A stretch of DNA of 20,380 bases. It comes from Isoetes engelmannii. Taxonomy: Eukaryota; Streptophyta; Lycopodiopsida; Isoetales; Isoetaceae. This document shows, one piece after another, positions 9,086-17,443 of the stretch; position 1 is the first letter of the stretch; each line of letters starts with the position of its first letter. The translations under genes and the position numbers were made by a program. The notes under the pieces are model-generated. The model ran no database searches, was not told the DNA's origin, and was given only the letters and a program-made list of their open reading frames with translations. Location: the NCBI GenBank assembly GCA_011763485.2, contig JAANSK020284268.1, forward strand, positions 1-20,380, given 5' to 3'.

Positions 9086-9940
9086 AGGACATGTGTAGAT
9101 GCACAAAAACCTCTTATAACTCAGCAATGCTGGACTTGGTTTTTAGGAAAAGTTAAAAGTTGGATTATTATTGTTCGAATTGCGACCAAAATATTTACAG
9201 GCTCCCAACTTATGCCTAGGAACGTTGGGCACCATTACTAGTATACCTTTATTTGCTTGCCCTCACGTTGGTGTTTTTTGCGTACCATGTAAGGATCTTG
9301 ATAAAAGACATTTTTCTTCCAAGTCGTACATGATATTGCAGCGAGGTGATATTTTACCTCCCCCCTTGCAATGGGCTATAACTTTAGAAGAAAATCAGGT
9401 GGTTCAGTAAGGTTCACTTGCCGCCAAAAGTATCTAAATTGTAGTGGCGGATTTTACACACAAAGTGATCAAGGTTAACATAGTGGTTAGCAAATTCAGG
9501 CACAATATCCATAGTAGTTTGGAAGAAATTGAGGGAAATATCTGAAGCATTGTCGTCAGAGAATGAGATTTGGTTAGATCTATATCCAAGATCATGGCAA
9601 TATAATAAAAAAATCGCAGTGAACCTGCATAAAGGGTGGATGGTATAGCTAATATGGAAGAGATGGAGGAAAATGGTGTTTTTCTCAAGAACACAGTAAT
9701 CCAACCAATTTGTGGCCATCTCTGAAAAACAAAAATGACAATCTATTGCAACATTTGAACACGCCCACGAATCATTTTTTATCTTGCTTGTAATTATTTG
9801 GCGGGATAGCCTAGATTATTACTATACATAAACATTTATCTTGTGTAGATACATGATATCACTTGGCATGCACATATAATATCTACTTTTCAGATAACAT
9901 ACTTGATCCTTCAAAGAAGAAAAAAAAGGGAGTTTTTTTT
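9086..9940. other. Anonymous stretch with one 101-codon minus-strand frame
   Basis: A minus-strand frame over 9414-9719 starts with ATG and encodes 101 residues of mixed, non-repetitive composition, beginning MATNWLDYCVLEKN. I recognise no domain. It has no homologous frame beside it, and I see no splice sites that extend it. It may be decayed coding sequence of a repeat or a chance frame. Confidence 0.2.
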
Positions 9941-9941
9941 T

Positions 9942-10003
9942 GCGGGGGTGGGGGGGGGGTTGATGCGATAAAACAATAGATAGATAGATAGATAGATAGA
10001 TAG
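9942..10003. repeat. Poly-G tract and (GATA)n microsatellite
   Basis: A G5-T-G10 run at 9944-9959 follows A and T runs. A GATA repeat (seven copies of TAGA/GATA) lies at about 9976-10003. The microsatellite may be the 3' tail of the minus-strand SINE-like element that abuts it. Confidence 0.8.
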
Positions 10004-10125
10004 ACTTTTAACATCCACATGAAGCTCAGGGAGCTCACTAACTTTACTATCATGGTCACTTCCACAACAAAGTGTTGAACCCTTGACCTTGGAGCCATTA
10101 CAATTTAGGGTATTACCACAGGACC
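9983..10125 (-). mobile_element. SINE-like element (tRNA-type head, minus strand)
   Basis: Read on the minus strand, a loose A-box-like word (TGTGGTAATACC, about 10108-10119) is followed by the B-box-like GGTCAAGGGTTCAACAC (about 10074-10090), then a body ending in a TCTA simple repeat. The phrase GGTCAAGGGTTCAA is shared with the SINE-like head at 20278-20380, which supports one family. SINEs have no coding sequence. Exact ends are uncertain. Confidence 0.45.
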
Positions 10126-10706
10126 AAAGAACATAAAATTGTGATTACTTAAAGCCTATCACATACATTCCTAGCAACCACGTGTAAATCAAATCGTACA
10201 TGGAAACTTGTTGATACGATATGTCTTGGGCGTAAGGCAATATGCAATCATGCATTGAAAATAATGGACGTTAGAATCTTATACGTAAACACATCAACCT
10301 TCTCAGAGGTCTTCAGTTCTTATTGAAGCACTAGTATGTGACTCACGTTGTGAATGTAGATTAACAAACTCACTTCCTCTCTCAGGCCTACTACAGGATT
10401 GTATGAAGACAAATTAATGATAACTCCAAAAACACAATGTAAATATCAATCCAGTTCTCAATTTGCTAGTCTTGGTTTGCCCTCCCTCACATTCTCATCT
10501 TTCCTACATACAAAACTTGGATCACAACTTTTAGCACTTTCTACAACAACTCTGGTTGCCTTCCTCATTTCAACTAATGAACATATTTTAAATAGCAGGA
10601 TTACACAAAACAAGGCAGAGATAGAGGCATCCTCTAGCAGCATCGATGAATTATCAAACACAGGCATTAATCGAGAGGGATTGGAGTTGCAACTTTTCTA
10701 AGATAA
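10126..10706. other. Upstream region of the AOX gene, no gene assigned
   Basis: A plus-strand frame at 10399-10701 and minus-strand frames at 10458-10667 and 10711-10953 are open but show no recognised motif. The word GCAACTCCAATCCCT (minus strand, about 10678-10692) also occurs at the ends of the duplicated blocks near 14010 and 15210, hinting at a shared decayed repeat. Confidence 0.3.
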
Positions 10707-10773
10707 CAAGTTATAAAACCCTTAGCAACACTCTCAGCCAAGTTATTATAAAACCCTTAGCAACACTCTCAGC
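10707..10773 (+). promoter_or_regulatory. Tandem duplication carrying two TATA-like boxes, AOX promoter candidate
   Basis: A 32-bp unit (10707-10738) is repeated as a 35-bp unit (10739-10773). Each holds TATAAAACCC (10712 and 10747) followed by CTTAGCAACACTCTCAGC. The two boxes lie 255 and 220 bp before the proposed AOX start codon, a reasonable promoter distance. Promoter function is inferred. Confidence 0.5.
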
Positions 10774-10966
10774 ATAGAAGCCATCCACCATTGAAACCAT
10801 GAATGGTTCGAGCAAAACCCAAAGCATACCAAGTTTTAGTCTTGTTTGAGCCGATTTGATTTTGGCTGCCACGTACCTTGTATTTACATGCGAAAATTCT
10901 ATTCTAGGTAATCCGTTTGATCGTTTAAAAAATTTAACATCTGCCACAAGCACAGCTCAGGAGGAA

Positions 10967-12129
10967 ATGACCACCAGACTGATGAAATCGCTTCGGCCAC
11001 CATCGCGAATTCTCCGACATCATATGCCTATCATCCCATGCTCTGGCTCTAGAAGTATCTCTTCGGACAAATCTGAGTACTGGGGATCTGTTTCTACCAG
11101 TAGGTCTGATGCCGGATGGCGTTGGAACTCCTTCGAGGTAATCCCATATCTCTGCCTTTTGTATTAAGCTTTTGCCTATTTTCTTAGTCTTTATTCCATT
11201 TAATGCAGCCATTTTGCTTGGTATTCTTGGTTCACAAGTAAGAATTTCTTTTTATGCTAATTGTTAGTGATTTGCAGCCCTCTGACACCCGCAAGCCTGA
11301 TCTGAACATTGATTTGGGAAAACACCACCCCTCAGTATCTGTAATTGACAAATTTGCATACCGGATTGTCAAATTCCTTAGAGTTCCAACAGATTTGTTT
11401 TTCCAGGTAAATTAAACTTCGGTATTACTTCAGTTCATTTTGTTAACCTTGAATGCTAATTATGTTTATGCAGAGAAGGTATAAAAACAGAGCAGTTATG
11501 TTAGAGACCATTGCAGGTGTTCCAGGTATGGTAGGAGGCATGCTGCTGCATTTAAGATCATTGAGGCGAATGGAGCATAGTGGTGGATGGATCAAAGCTC
11601 TTTTGGAGGAGGCTGAAAACGAAAGGATGCATCTTATGACATTCATGGATGTCATTCAACCAGCTTGGTATGAAAGGGCAATTGTTGTTATGGTGCAAGG
11701 TGTCTTCTTCAGTGTCTACTTGCTATGTTATGTAATTTCTCCAGCACTTGCTCATCGAATTGTCGGTTATTTGGAAGAGGAAGCTGTATATTCTTATACA
11801 AAGTTTCTTGAAGAAATTGATAAAGGTCATATAGATAATATTCCAGCTCCTCCCATTGCTATAGATTATTGGCGGCTTCAAGACTTCGTGATGTAGTTAT
11901 AGTTATTCGCGCAGATGAAGCACACCATCGGGATGTAAACCATCATGCATCGGTAGGGCCTAGTAATCCTTGTTGCTTCTGTTTGTTGCTCACAGTGTTA
12001 ATGGGGAAAAATCTGAGGTTTTTATTGCAGGATATTCACATGCTTGGCAAGCAGTTAAAAGAGTCCCCTGCACCAGCACCAATTAGCTATGATAATGAGG
12101 TCATAGGTGCATCAATGACAAAGAGATAG
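10967..12129 (+). CDS. AOX: Alternative oxidase (mitochondrial ubiquinol oxidase), frame broken in exon 3
   Basis: AOX is a di-iron enzyme of the inner mitochondrial membrane. It passes electrons from ubiquinol to oxygen, bypassing complexes III and IV. Exons: 10967-11137, 11278-11406, 11474-11952, 12031-12129; introns of 140, 67 and 78 nt, all GT-AG. The start is the first in-frame ATG. Residues 1-33 are rich in Arg and Ser with no acidic residue, fitting a mitochondrial presequence. Exon 2 is 129 nt, the usual size. Iron-ligand motifs LET (about 110), NERMH (149-153) and LEEEA (200-204) are present. RADEAHH follows in another frame, because exon 3 is 479 nt instead of the usual 489. The frame read from the start ends at 11894-11896 after 240 residues. 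CysI is Ser55 and CysII is Asn105. Exon 4 is 99 nt (usually 57), with about 14 extra C-terminal residues. The family call is firm; whether it makes protein is doubtful. Confidence 0.93.
11953..12030 (+). other. AOX: AOX intron 3, 78 nt and free of in-frame stops
   Basis: It begins GTAGGG and ends TTTTATTGCAG, at the position where plant AOX genes keep a conserved intron after the DVNHHAS codons. Its length is divisible by three, and it stays open in the frame that encodes RADEAHH and the C-terminus. Retention would insert 26 residues rather than stop translation. Confidence 0.7.
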
Positions 12130-12558
12130 CAATCAAGTTATGAGTAGTACAAGAAGGTGAAACATCTTAGTACTTCAGTAATTTTATCTTTTTCTTTGCA
12201 TGAAATGAAGGATGGAGATATCCATGTCCAAGCTGTTTTAAAGTCCTTAGAACTTGAGCACGGCGATAAAACATTTTACTTGTTAGTAAATATCTTAATT
12301 TAGTGGTTTGCTAGTGTACTTATATGATTGGAGTAAGTTTTATAAATCCCTATGTCTGCTGAATGTTTTGATGATGTTGCTGATACTCATTTTTGATGTG
12401 GCTGCAATGTCTAAATTGAATATTTTCTACCCATCTAATGTCTTATCCTCTCCTATTCTCTACTCGCTATTTTGGAGTTGAGATGTTATGTCTCATAATC
12501 TAACACAAGTGCATGTTTGTCAAATCTGTGAAAGTTACATGCACAGAAATAATTAACT
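12130..12558. other. Convergent 3' intergenic region between AOX and the zinc-finger gene
   Basis: This AT-rich stretch must hold the 3'-UTR sequences of both convergent genes. No further gene is recognised. No single polyadenylation signal stands out. Confidence 0.6.
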
Positions 12559-15500
12559 TTATGTGAGGCCCCCAGGTTCCCTAAGACATACCGGGCAGGA
12601 AACCTGGCCTCGGCCATTACAAAGGGTGCATCTTGCCCCTGGGACTTGTTTTGCTTGTATAAAATTATTCCAGATACCAGGGCTGGGTTGCCCCCGACCA
12701 TGACACTGAGAACATGGAAGTTTTTTCAGGCCCCCGCATTGGTCGCAAAGATTCAGCATCCTACATTCAAAATAGAGTGTCAGGTGAAGGGCCTAAAAAT
12801 TTCTGTCAAGAGATTAAGATTAGTTTTTTTTTTCTTTTTTTTTAGGTAATGATCACCTTCTTTGTGACTGAGCTACAAATGAATCAACTTTGGGTGCAGT
12901 AAAGGCAGCAGCAAGAAGAAAAGCACCAACAGCCATCCCTGCAGCTTCACTAGCAGTAACGTTTTCCATCCCTTCAAAATTTTGAGACTGCACAGTAGTG
13001 GGTGGTCAGCTGACATCCTCTAACAAACTTTGACACGCTAGCTAACATTTTGTTTTTGCAAATTGTGTATGAGTTGTATCTTTGAATTGAACATTTCAGT
13101 CTTCCTTTCAGCAGTTGCCTTCTCAATTCTGTTAAATTTCCAGCATCTCACTTAAATTATGATGACCTATACAACTGCAGGAGCAATATCTTTTTTGGTC
13201 TTGAGATACGGTACACGAGTACAGCACAAAAAACGCATGGTACAGTTTGGTAATTCAGAATTTAAGACATTTTTCAATCTGAAGGAAAACAGGAAGCATA
13301 GCGAAAAAAACTAATATTTAAAAAGGTAAAAACACGCAGTTCCACTCTCTGCCCCACCTTGGAAACGGAATATAATGCAAGCGCAGGATTTCTCTGTGCG
13401 TGCTAATAATATAGTGAGCTAAACAATTCATAAACTGCTGATGTATAAAGTTCTGCCGTTGCGGCATCTACTGATTGTTTCTTGAATCTTATCCAAATAA
13501 GGTAAAAAGAGCAACTTTAGACAATGCCCAAATTTGACCTTTTTCATAAACAATAATCAATCAGAGTGACAGGTATAATCAATAATGTTAGCTCTTTGTC
13601 TGTTTTCTGTGCCGTTCTATTTTATCTTCATGGTCGTCATAGTTGCAATGATAATTATTGAGGCATAGGAACTCAAGTGACACAAATGTTTGGCTGCGTC
13701 AAATATACGGAGGCATGAGCAGCTATAATCTGCTGAAAAAGGTCTGCGGCATAACAATCTCAGATAAATGACACTTCCATAACAATCTTAGATAAATGAC
13801 ATTTCCAATACAGCCCGTAATATAGAACTTTTCAGTTGCAGCATGCAAACATGTATTGTCTGCAAGCTTCACACCTGGGTTCTTAGATACCTTAGTGGGC
13901 TTGCAATTCTGAATAGGAGCATTTGGGTTACAGTTTTGTGGGTTTGGCAAAAGTTTTCAAGCACTTCCATTCTTACATGTCTGAATTATGACAGCAGGAT
14001 CTGCAGCAACTCCAATCCCTAATACCATTATATGTGAGCTCTAGACAATTGAGTATTGGCTCTAACATGGTTGAGCACATGTATCCAGAAAACGTCAAGC
14101 TTCCTGACCAATTTTGGCAAGTCACATGCCAGTTAAGATTCAGAAAGCTACACGACAAGTTTTATTTCATAAATATGCTTATTATTGCACTGGTAGTTTA
14201 AGTTCAAAGCTTGAACTGAGCCAGGAACCAGCAGATGTAAGTAGATTTGCATCACTTTTGCAAAAATGCAATATCCTGTCCCAGGATAAATATCTTCATA
14301 ATTCCATTACCAGATGTGGATTACAAAGTGATAAATACATGGCCAATGCACTTATGTATCTGTATGATAGATGTAATTGCATATCTGATGCACAGACAAC
14401 ATCTGTGAACATGTCAAAACGTAATTTTTTTTCATGGAACAGCATGCATGCTGTTCATATCAACCAAGGGCTTCTTGAGGACGCTAGCCAACGTTTCCAA
14501 CACATGCCTCAAAAAGACATTGCCTCATGGAATTTTTTAGTAAGATTCCTAATGTTTGCGTATCATTTTCTCCTTATTTTTCCTGATCTGTCAAGTCAAA
14601 ATATAATGGAAATTTGGCTACTAACTGCATCTAGAGATCAAATCATTACGGTATACTTCTTTCTTCAAGTTCAGAGCTAATTTCACAAAGAATTTGTCTA
14701 TGGTCTTTAATATTACGCATTGATGGCCACAGAGGTTTATGATTCCGGAGCTTGAAAATCTAGGAATTATATCGAGGGCACAAGAAAGGAGTGACAGGTA
14801 TCTAATCAATAATGTTAGCCCCTTGTCTGTTTTCTGTGCTTTTCTATTTTATCTTAATGGTCATCATAACTGCAATAATAATTATTGAAGTATATGAACT
14901 ACAGCAAGTGACACAAATGTTTTGCTGCTGCCAAATATATAGAGACAGGAGCAGCTATAAATCTGCTCAAAAGGCCTGCGGCATAACGATCTCAGATAAA
15001 TGACACTTCCAATCAAGCCCATAATATAGAGCTTTTCAGTTGCAGCACGCAAACAAGTATTGTCTGAAAGCTTCACAGCTGGGTTCTTGGATACCTTAGT
15101 GGGCTTGCAATTCTGAATAGGAGCATTTGGGTTCTTGGATGCTTTTGTGGGTTTTGCAAATGTTTTCAAGCACTTCCATTCTTACATGTCTGGAAGCAGG
15201 ATCTGCAGCAACTCCAATCCCTAATAAATGTTCTGCCATTCCTGCAAGTCTAACTTCTTTGTTACAGCTGGGAAGCTCAATACATTAACCAGCGTTGCCA
15301 GGTCCTAGGCACTACATTGCATTCCCAGTCGTAGCCTACTATGGGCTCAACTAACCTTAGGGGGTTTCCCATGGAGCCTGAGACCTAAAAGCTCATCTGG
15401 AGCAAGGTTTTCGGGTTCCCATGGATCACCAGACCTGAAGAATTATTTCTGCAAATCTCAGCCGAATAATGCATGGGGAAAGAATTTCAGCCCATAGATC

Positions 15501-16213
15501 AAGCTCAGGTCTTTTCTAGGTCCATGACCTCAGCGCCAAGTAATAGAGATCGGATACTTTCTGTGGAGCTCTGAGACCTGAATCCGTCGTTGTAGCTATC
15601 ATCCCCAACCCTCCAGGTTCGATGCTCATGGGAAACCCCCCTTAGTCTACGTTAATGATGGCAGAAGCAACCAATAAAAACTAGAATTAGTGGAAGGGTA
15701 ATCATATTGCTTCCTGGGCTAAAGACTAGAAAAGCTGGCAACAAAGCAGAATCATTCACAGTTCTATGGTGGCAAAAGGAAAAGAGTCACAACTAACTGG
15801 TACAGCAACCTAAAGACAAACCATTTTTTCTTGTAAGTGTTGAAAACTTTTCTATGTCAAATATCATCTGTTGTCTCTGTTACTGGTTGCAGTTCTCATC
15901 AACCATTAAAATGAACAATGCCTGCATTGCCAATTTTTAATACCATAGCAATTGTGCCTGTGGCATCTGTAGCAAAGACTGCACGCACAGTCTTGCAAGA
16001 AGAAGTAGCAGCTAGATTAGATATTTGAGCTGGGAGAGTCTACGGGCTTCAAAGGAAGGATTTTAACCCATATTCCTCATTCTGATCTATCTTACAATCC
16101 ATATTCCTCAGAGCATGAGCTGCCTTATTATGTTCAAATTAGTTTTTTCATGCATAGAACCTTAAATCTACCTGACATTCGCTCAAATCGACAAAATAAA
16201 AGGAGCAAGACAT
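12559..16213 (-). CDS. Plastid-type membrane protein with DnaJ-like zinc finger, four exons
   Basis: Exons on the minus strand: 16213-16172, 16039-15944, 12987-12857, 12760-12559; 471 nt, 156 residues, all junctions GT-AG and in phase. Residues 1-34 could be a plastid transit peptide ending at VRA|V, a known cleavage pattern, although the first 14 residues contain Asp and Glu, unusual for one. Residues about 60-78 (EAAGMAVGAFLLAAAFTAP) form one membrane helix. Residues 95-148 hold four CxxC pairs: CDQCGG, CSQCHGRG, CTLCNGRG, CPVC; the middle two match the DnaJ zinc-finger repeat CxxCxGxG. There is no J domain. Plant proteins of this kind (for example LQY1, BSD2, PSA2) act as plastid thiol or assembly chaperones; I cannot assign this one to a named member. 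The start ATG follows an in-frame TGA. The last two exons are firm, the first two are less certain, and the second intron (2956 nt) could hide another exon. Confidence 0.72.
12988..13563. other. Intron 2 of the zinc-finger gene, 3' part
   Basis: No gene or repeat is recognised. The acceptor at its minus-strand end is good: CTGAC branch-like word, then CCACCCACTACTGTGCAG. Confidence 0.5.
13564..14024. repeat. Intronic duplicated block, copy 1
   Basis: Direct repeat of 14789-15226, starting GAGTGACAGGTAT and ending CAACTCCAATCCCTAATA, with most positions matching and several small gaps. Copy 1 alone has an internal 28-bp tandem duplication (13751-13778, 13779-13806). On the minus strand both blocks contain NPNAPIQNCKPTKVSKNP and TEK-YI-G-IG-VIYLR in an open frame. 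The protein is not recognised, and the frame is interrupted within copy 1. Confidence 0.8.
14114..14680 (+). pseudogene. PPR protein gene fragment
   Basis: The plus-strand frame (first ATG at 14126) contains pentatricopeptide-repeat sequence at about 14243-14542: RFASLLQKCN, ITRCGLQSDKYMANALMYLY, RNFFSWNSM, QGLLEDASQRF and MPQKDIASWN. These are parts of about three PPR units of the plant P-L-S type. Such proteins bind organelle RNA and guide editing, splicing or processing, and usually have ten or more repeats. Similarity stops abruptly after SWNFL and no further repeats follow, so this is a truncated copy. It lies antisense in the long intron of the zinc-finger gene, between the two duplicated blocks. 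An intron starting at the GTAAGA near 14542 cannot be excluded, but PPR genes seldom have introns. Confidence 0.75.
14789..15226. repeat. Intronic duplicated block, copy 2
   Basis: Partner of 13564-14024. Here the minus-strand frame stays open from about 15169 to 14882 (95 codons) and holds a doubled KPTK-SKNP motif. It lacks the 28-bp tandem duplication of copy 1. No function is recognised. Confidence 0.8.
15360..15641. mobile_element. Tourist-like MITE, copy 1
   Basis: The ends are inverted: GGGGGTTTCCCATG (15360-15373) and CATGGGAAACCCCC (about 15628-15641). TTA stands immediately outside both ends (15357-15359 and 15642-15644; the match extends to CTTA), fitting the 3-bp TTA/TAA target duplication of the PIF/Harbinger superfamily. 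Length about 282 bp, no coding capacity. Internal words such as GGTTCCCATGGATCACCAG echo the ends. It sits inside intron 2 of the zinc-finger gene. Confidence 0.7.
15642..15943. other. Intron 2 of the zinc-finger gene, 5' part
   Basis: No gene or repeat is recognised. The intron's donor (GTATTA on the minus strand, 15943-15938) is weaker than the others in this gene. Confidence 0.4.
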
Positions 16214-16361
16214 ACCACGGAATTTCCTTCAGAGCTCAATTGACACAGTAGTCGACACAGGAAACCTAATGCAGTCTACTACTGATTATACTCAAAACCA
16301 GCCCGGAAATGGCTCCATGTTTTCAGCACGCGCCGCAAGAGCCAGCCTGAAAGTCCGATAT

Positions 16362-16367
16362 CTTATC
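16362..16367 (-). promoter_or_regulatory. I-box candidate upstream of the zinc-finger gene
   Basis: The minus strand reads GATAAGATA, matching the plant I-box core GATAAG, about 150 bp before the proposed start codon. It is embedded in two direct copies of CCGATATC (16355-16362, 16367-16374). I-boxes are known in light-regulated promoters of nuclear genes for plastid proteins. Confidence 0.45.
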
Positions 16368-16449
16368 CGATATCCGCTCCTCCACCTTGCAAATTTGACG
16401 ATTAGATGACAGACACCACGCGGTTCATATTCGGTAAGGAAGTTGGACA

Positions 16450-16455
16450 CACGTG
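16450..16455. promoter_or_regulatory. G-box CACGTG upstream of the zinc-finger gene
   Basis: CACGTG lies within ACACGTGT (16449-16456), about 237 bp before the proposed start codon and about 85 bp beyond the I-box. G-boxes bind bZIP and bHLH factors, including light and stress regulators. Function here is inferred from position and from pairing with the I-box. Confidence 0.45.
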
Positions 16456-16486
16456 TCCATTTCGCCCCATTTTTTAAACTCTGACG

Positions 16487-16702
16487 CGGGTTCGAAATTA
16501 GAATTCTCCTTTGACTAGTGAAAATGCCTGCTTGTATTTAAGACTATCGGAAATACACGAATTTATATTATAGTTTACCGAAAATCCTTAGAAATTTTTT
16601 ATGAAAATGGTAAAAAAAAAATGCCTGGAATTTTTTTTTGTTATCGAAAATTTTTAAGAGTTGCCGGATTTTTAAGGGCCTAATCCGCCCAATTTCGAAC
16701 CC
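16487..16702. mobile_element. Small inverted-repeat element (MITE) in the promoter region
   Basis: Inverted ends GGGTTCGAAATT (16488-16499) and AATTTCGAACCC (16691-16702) enclose about 215 bp of AT-rich non-coding sequence. TGACG stands outside both ends (16482-16486 and 16703-16707), a likely 5-bp target duplication. Superfamily not assigned. Confidence 0.6.
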
Positions 16703-16782
16703 TGACGAAGAATATTCTGTTAAAATTTAGCCAATCTCGCCTTAGGATGAACAAGCACCTGGGGATTTGGATGGGACTTCGA

Positions 16783-17072
16783 GGGGTTTCCCATGGAGCC
16801 TGAGACCTAATACTCATCTGGAGAAAGGTTTCCGGTTCCCATGGATCACCAGGCCTGGAATTTTTTTTTTTTGCAAATCTCAGCCAAATGATGCATGGGA
16901 AAAGTATCTCAGCCGATAGATCAAGCTCAGGTCTTTTCAGGTCCAACACCTGAGCGCCAAGTAATATTTTTTTTCTTGAAGATCGGATATTTTTTGTGCA
17001 GGTCTGAGACCTGAATTCGTCGTTGTAGGTATCATCGCAACCCTTCAGGTTCGATGCCCATGGGAAACCCCC
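16783..17072. mobile_element. Tourist-like MITE, copy 2
   Basis: Direct-orientation relative of 15360-15641, about 290 bp, with ends GGGGTTTCCCATGG and CCCATGGGAAACCCCC. Short T runs inserted near 16860 and 16965 distinguish it. No clean target duplication is visible, so its flanks are more altered than those of copy 1. It lies about 570-860 bp upstream of the zinc-finger gene's start. Confidence 0.7.
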
Positions 17073-17248
17073 TTTATCCTAGTAATAAACGTTTGGTTCG
17101 AAGATTTTCATTTTAAATCTCAAAAACAAAAGGATACTAAAACAAATTCATCGCCCTACAAAGAAAAGTTGATTTCCAACAACATTATTCGTGTGAAACA
17201 TAAAAGTCATGTTCTTGTGAAAATGTGCCTCTAATGAGCAGCACTTCG

Positions 17249-17443
17249 TCAATGAGTACCTGATGTAGCAACGCCTTCCATATTAGGTCCCTCCAAAGAG
17301 ATACGAACAAGTGCATCAAGAGTGTCTGTGTTGAGCTGGTTCTTAAACTTATTTATCCCTACTGCTAGTTTGTGTTTTCCAGTGGGTGCTTTAGTTTGTG
17401 TTTTTTTAGTGCTTGTTTGTAATGAAATGAAAGTAAGTAGCAT
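17249..17443 (-). pseudogene. hAT-type transposase C-terminal remnant
   Basis: The minus-strand frame encodes 64 residues and includes INKFKNQLNTDTLDALVRIS followed by LEGP. The pattern (K-x-x-L-x-x-x-x-LDALxRIxxEGP) resembles the C-terminal end of hAT-family transposases and the zinc-finger host proteins derived from them. No catalytic or BED-finger region is present upstream on this strand, so it is a short fragment. The assignment rests on this motif alone. Confidence 0.4.

Noticed and set aside
8546-9127. Longest uninterrupted frame in the window (193 codons, minus strand), Ser/Phe/Pro-rich
   Set aside because: It is the antisense reading of the purine tract, low in complexity, with no domain, and its start lies in repeat sequence.
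10458-10953. Minus-strand frames upstream of AOX considered as a divergent gene
   Set aside because: The frames are broken and carry no recognised motif, and one is partly created by the 32/35-bp tandem duplication.
13564-15226. Direct repeats around the PPR fragment read as the long terminal repeats of a retroelement
   Set aside because: No primer-binding site, polypurine tract, paired TG/CA ends or retroelement protein was recognised between them. A local duplication explains the data more simply.
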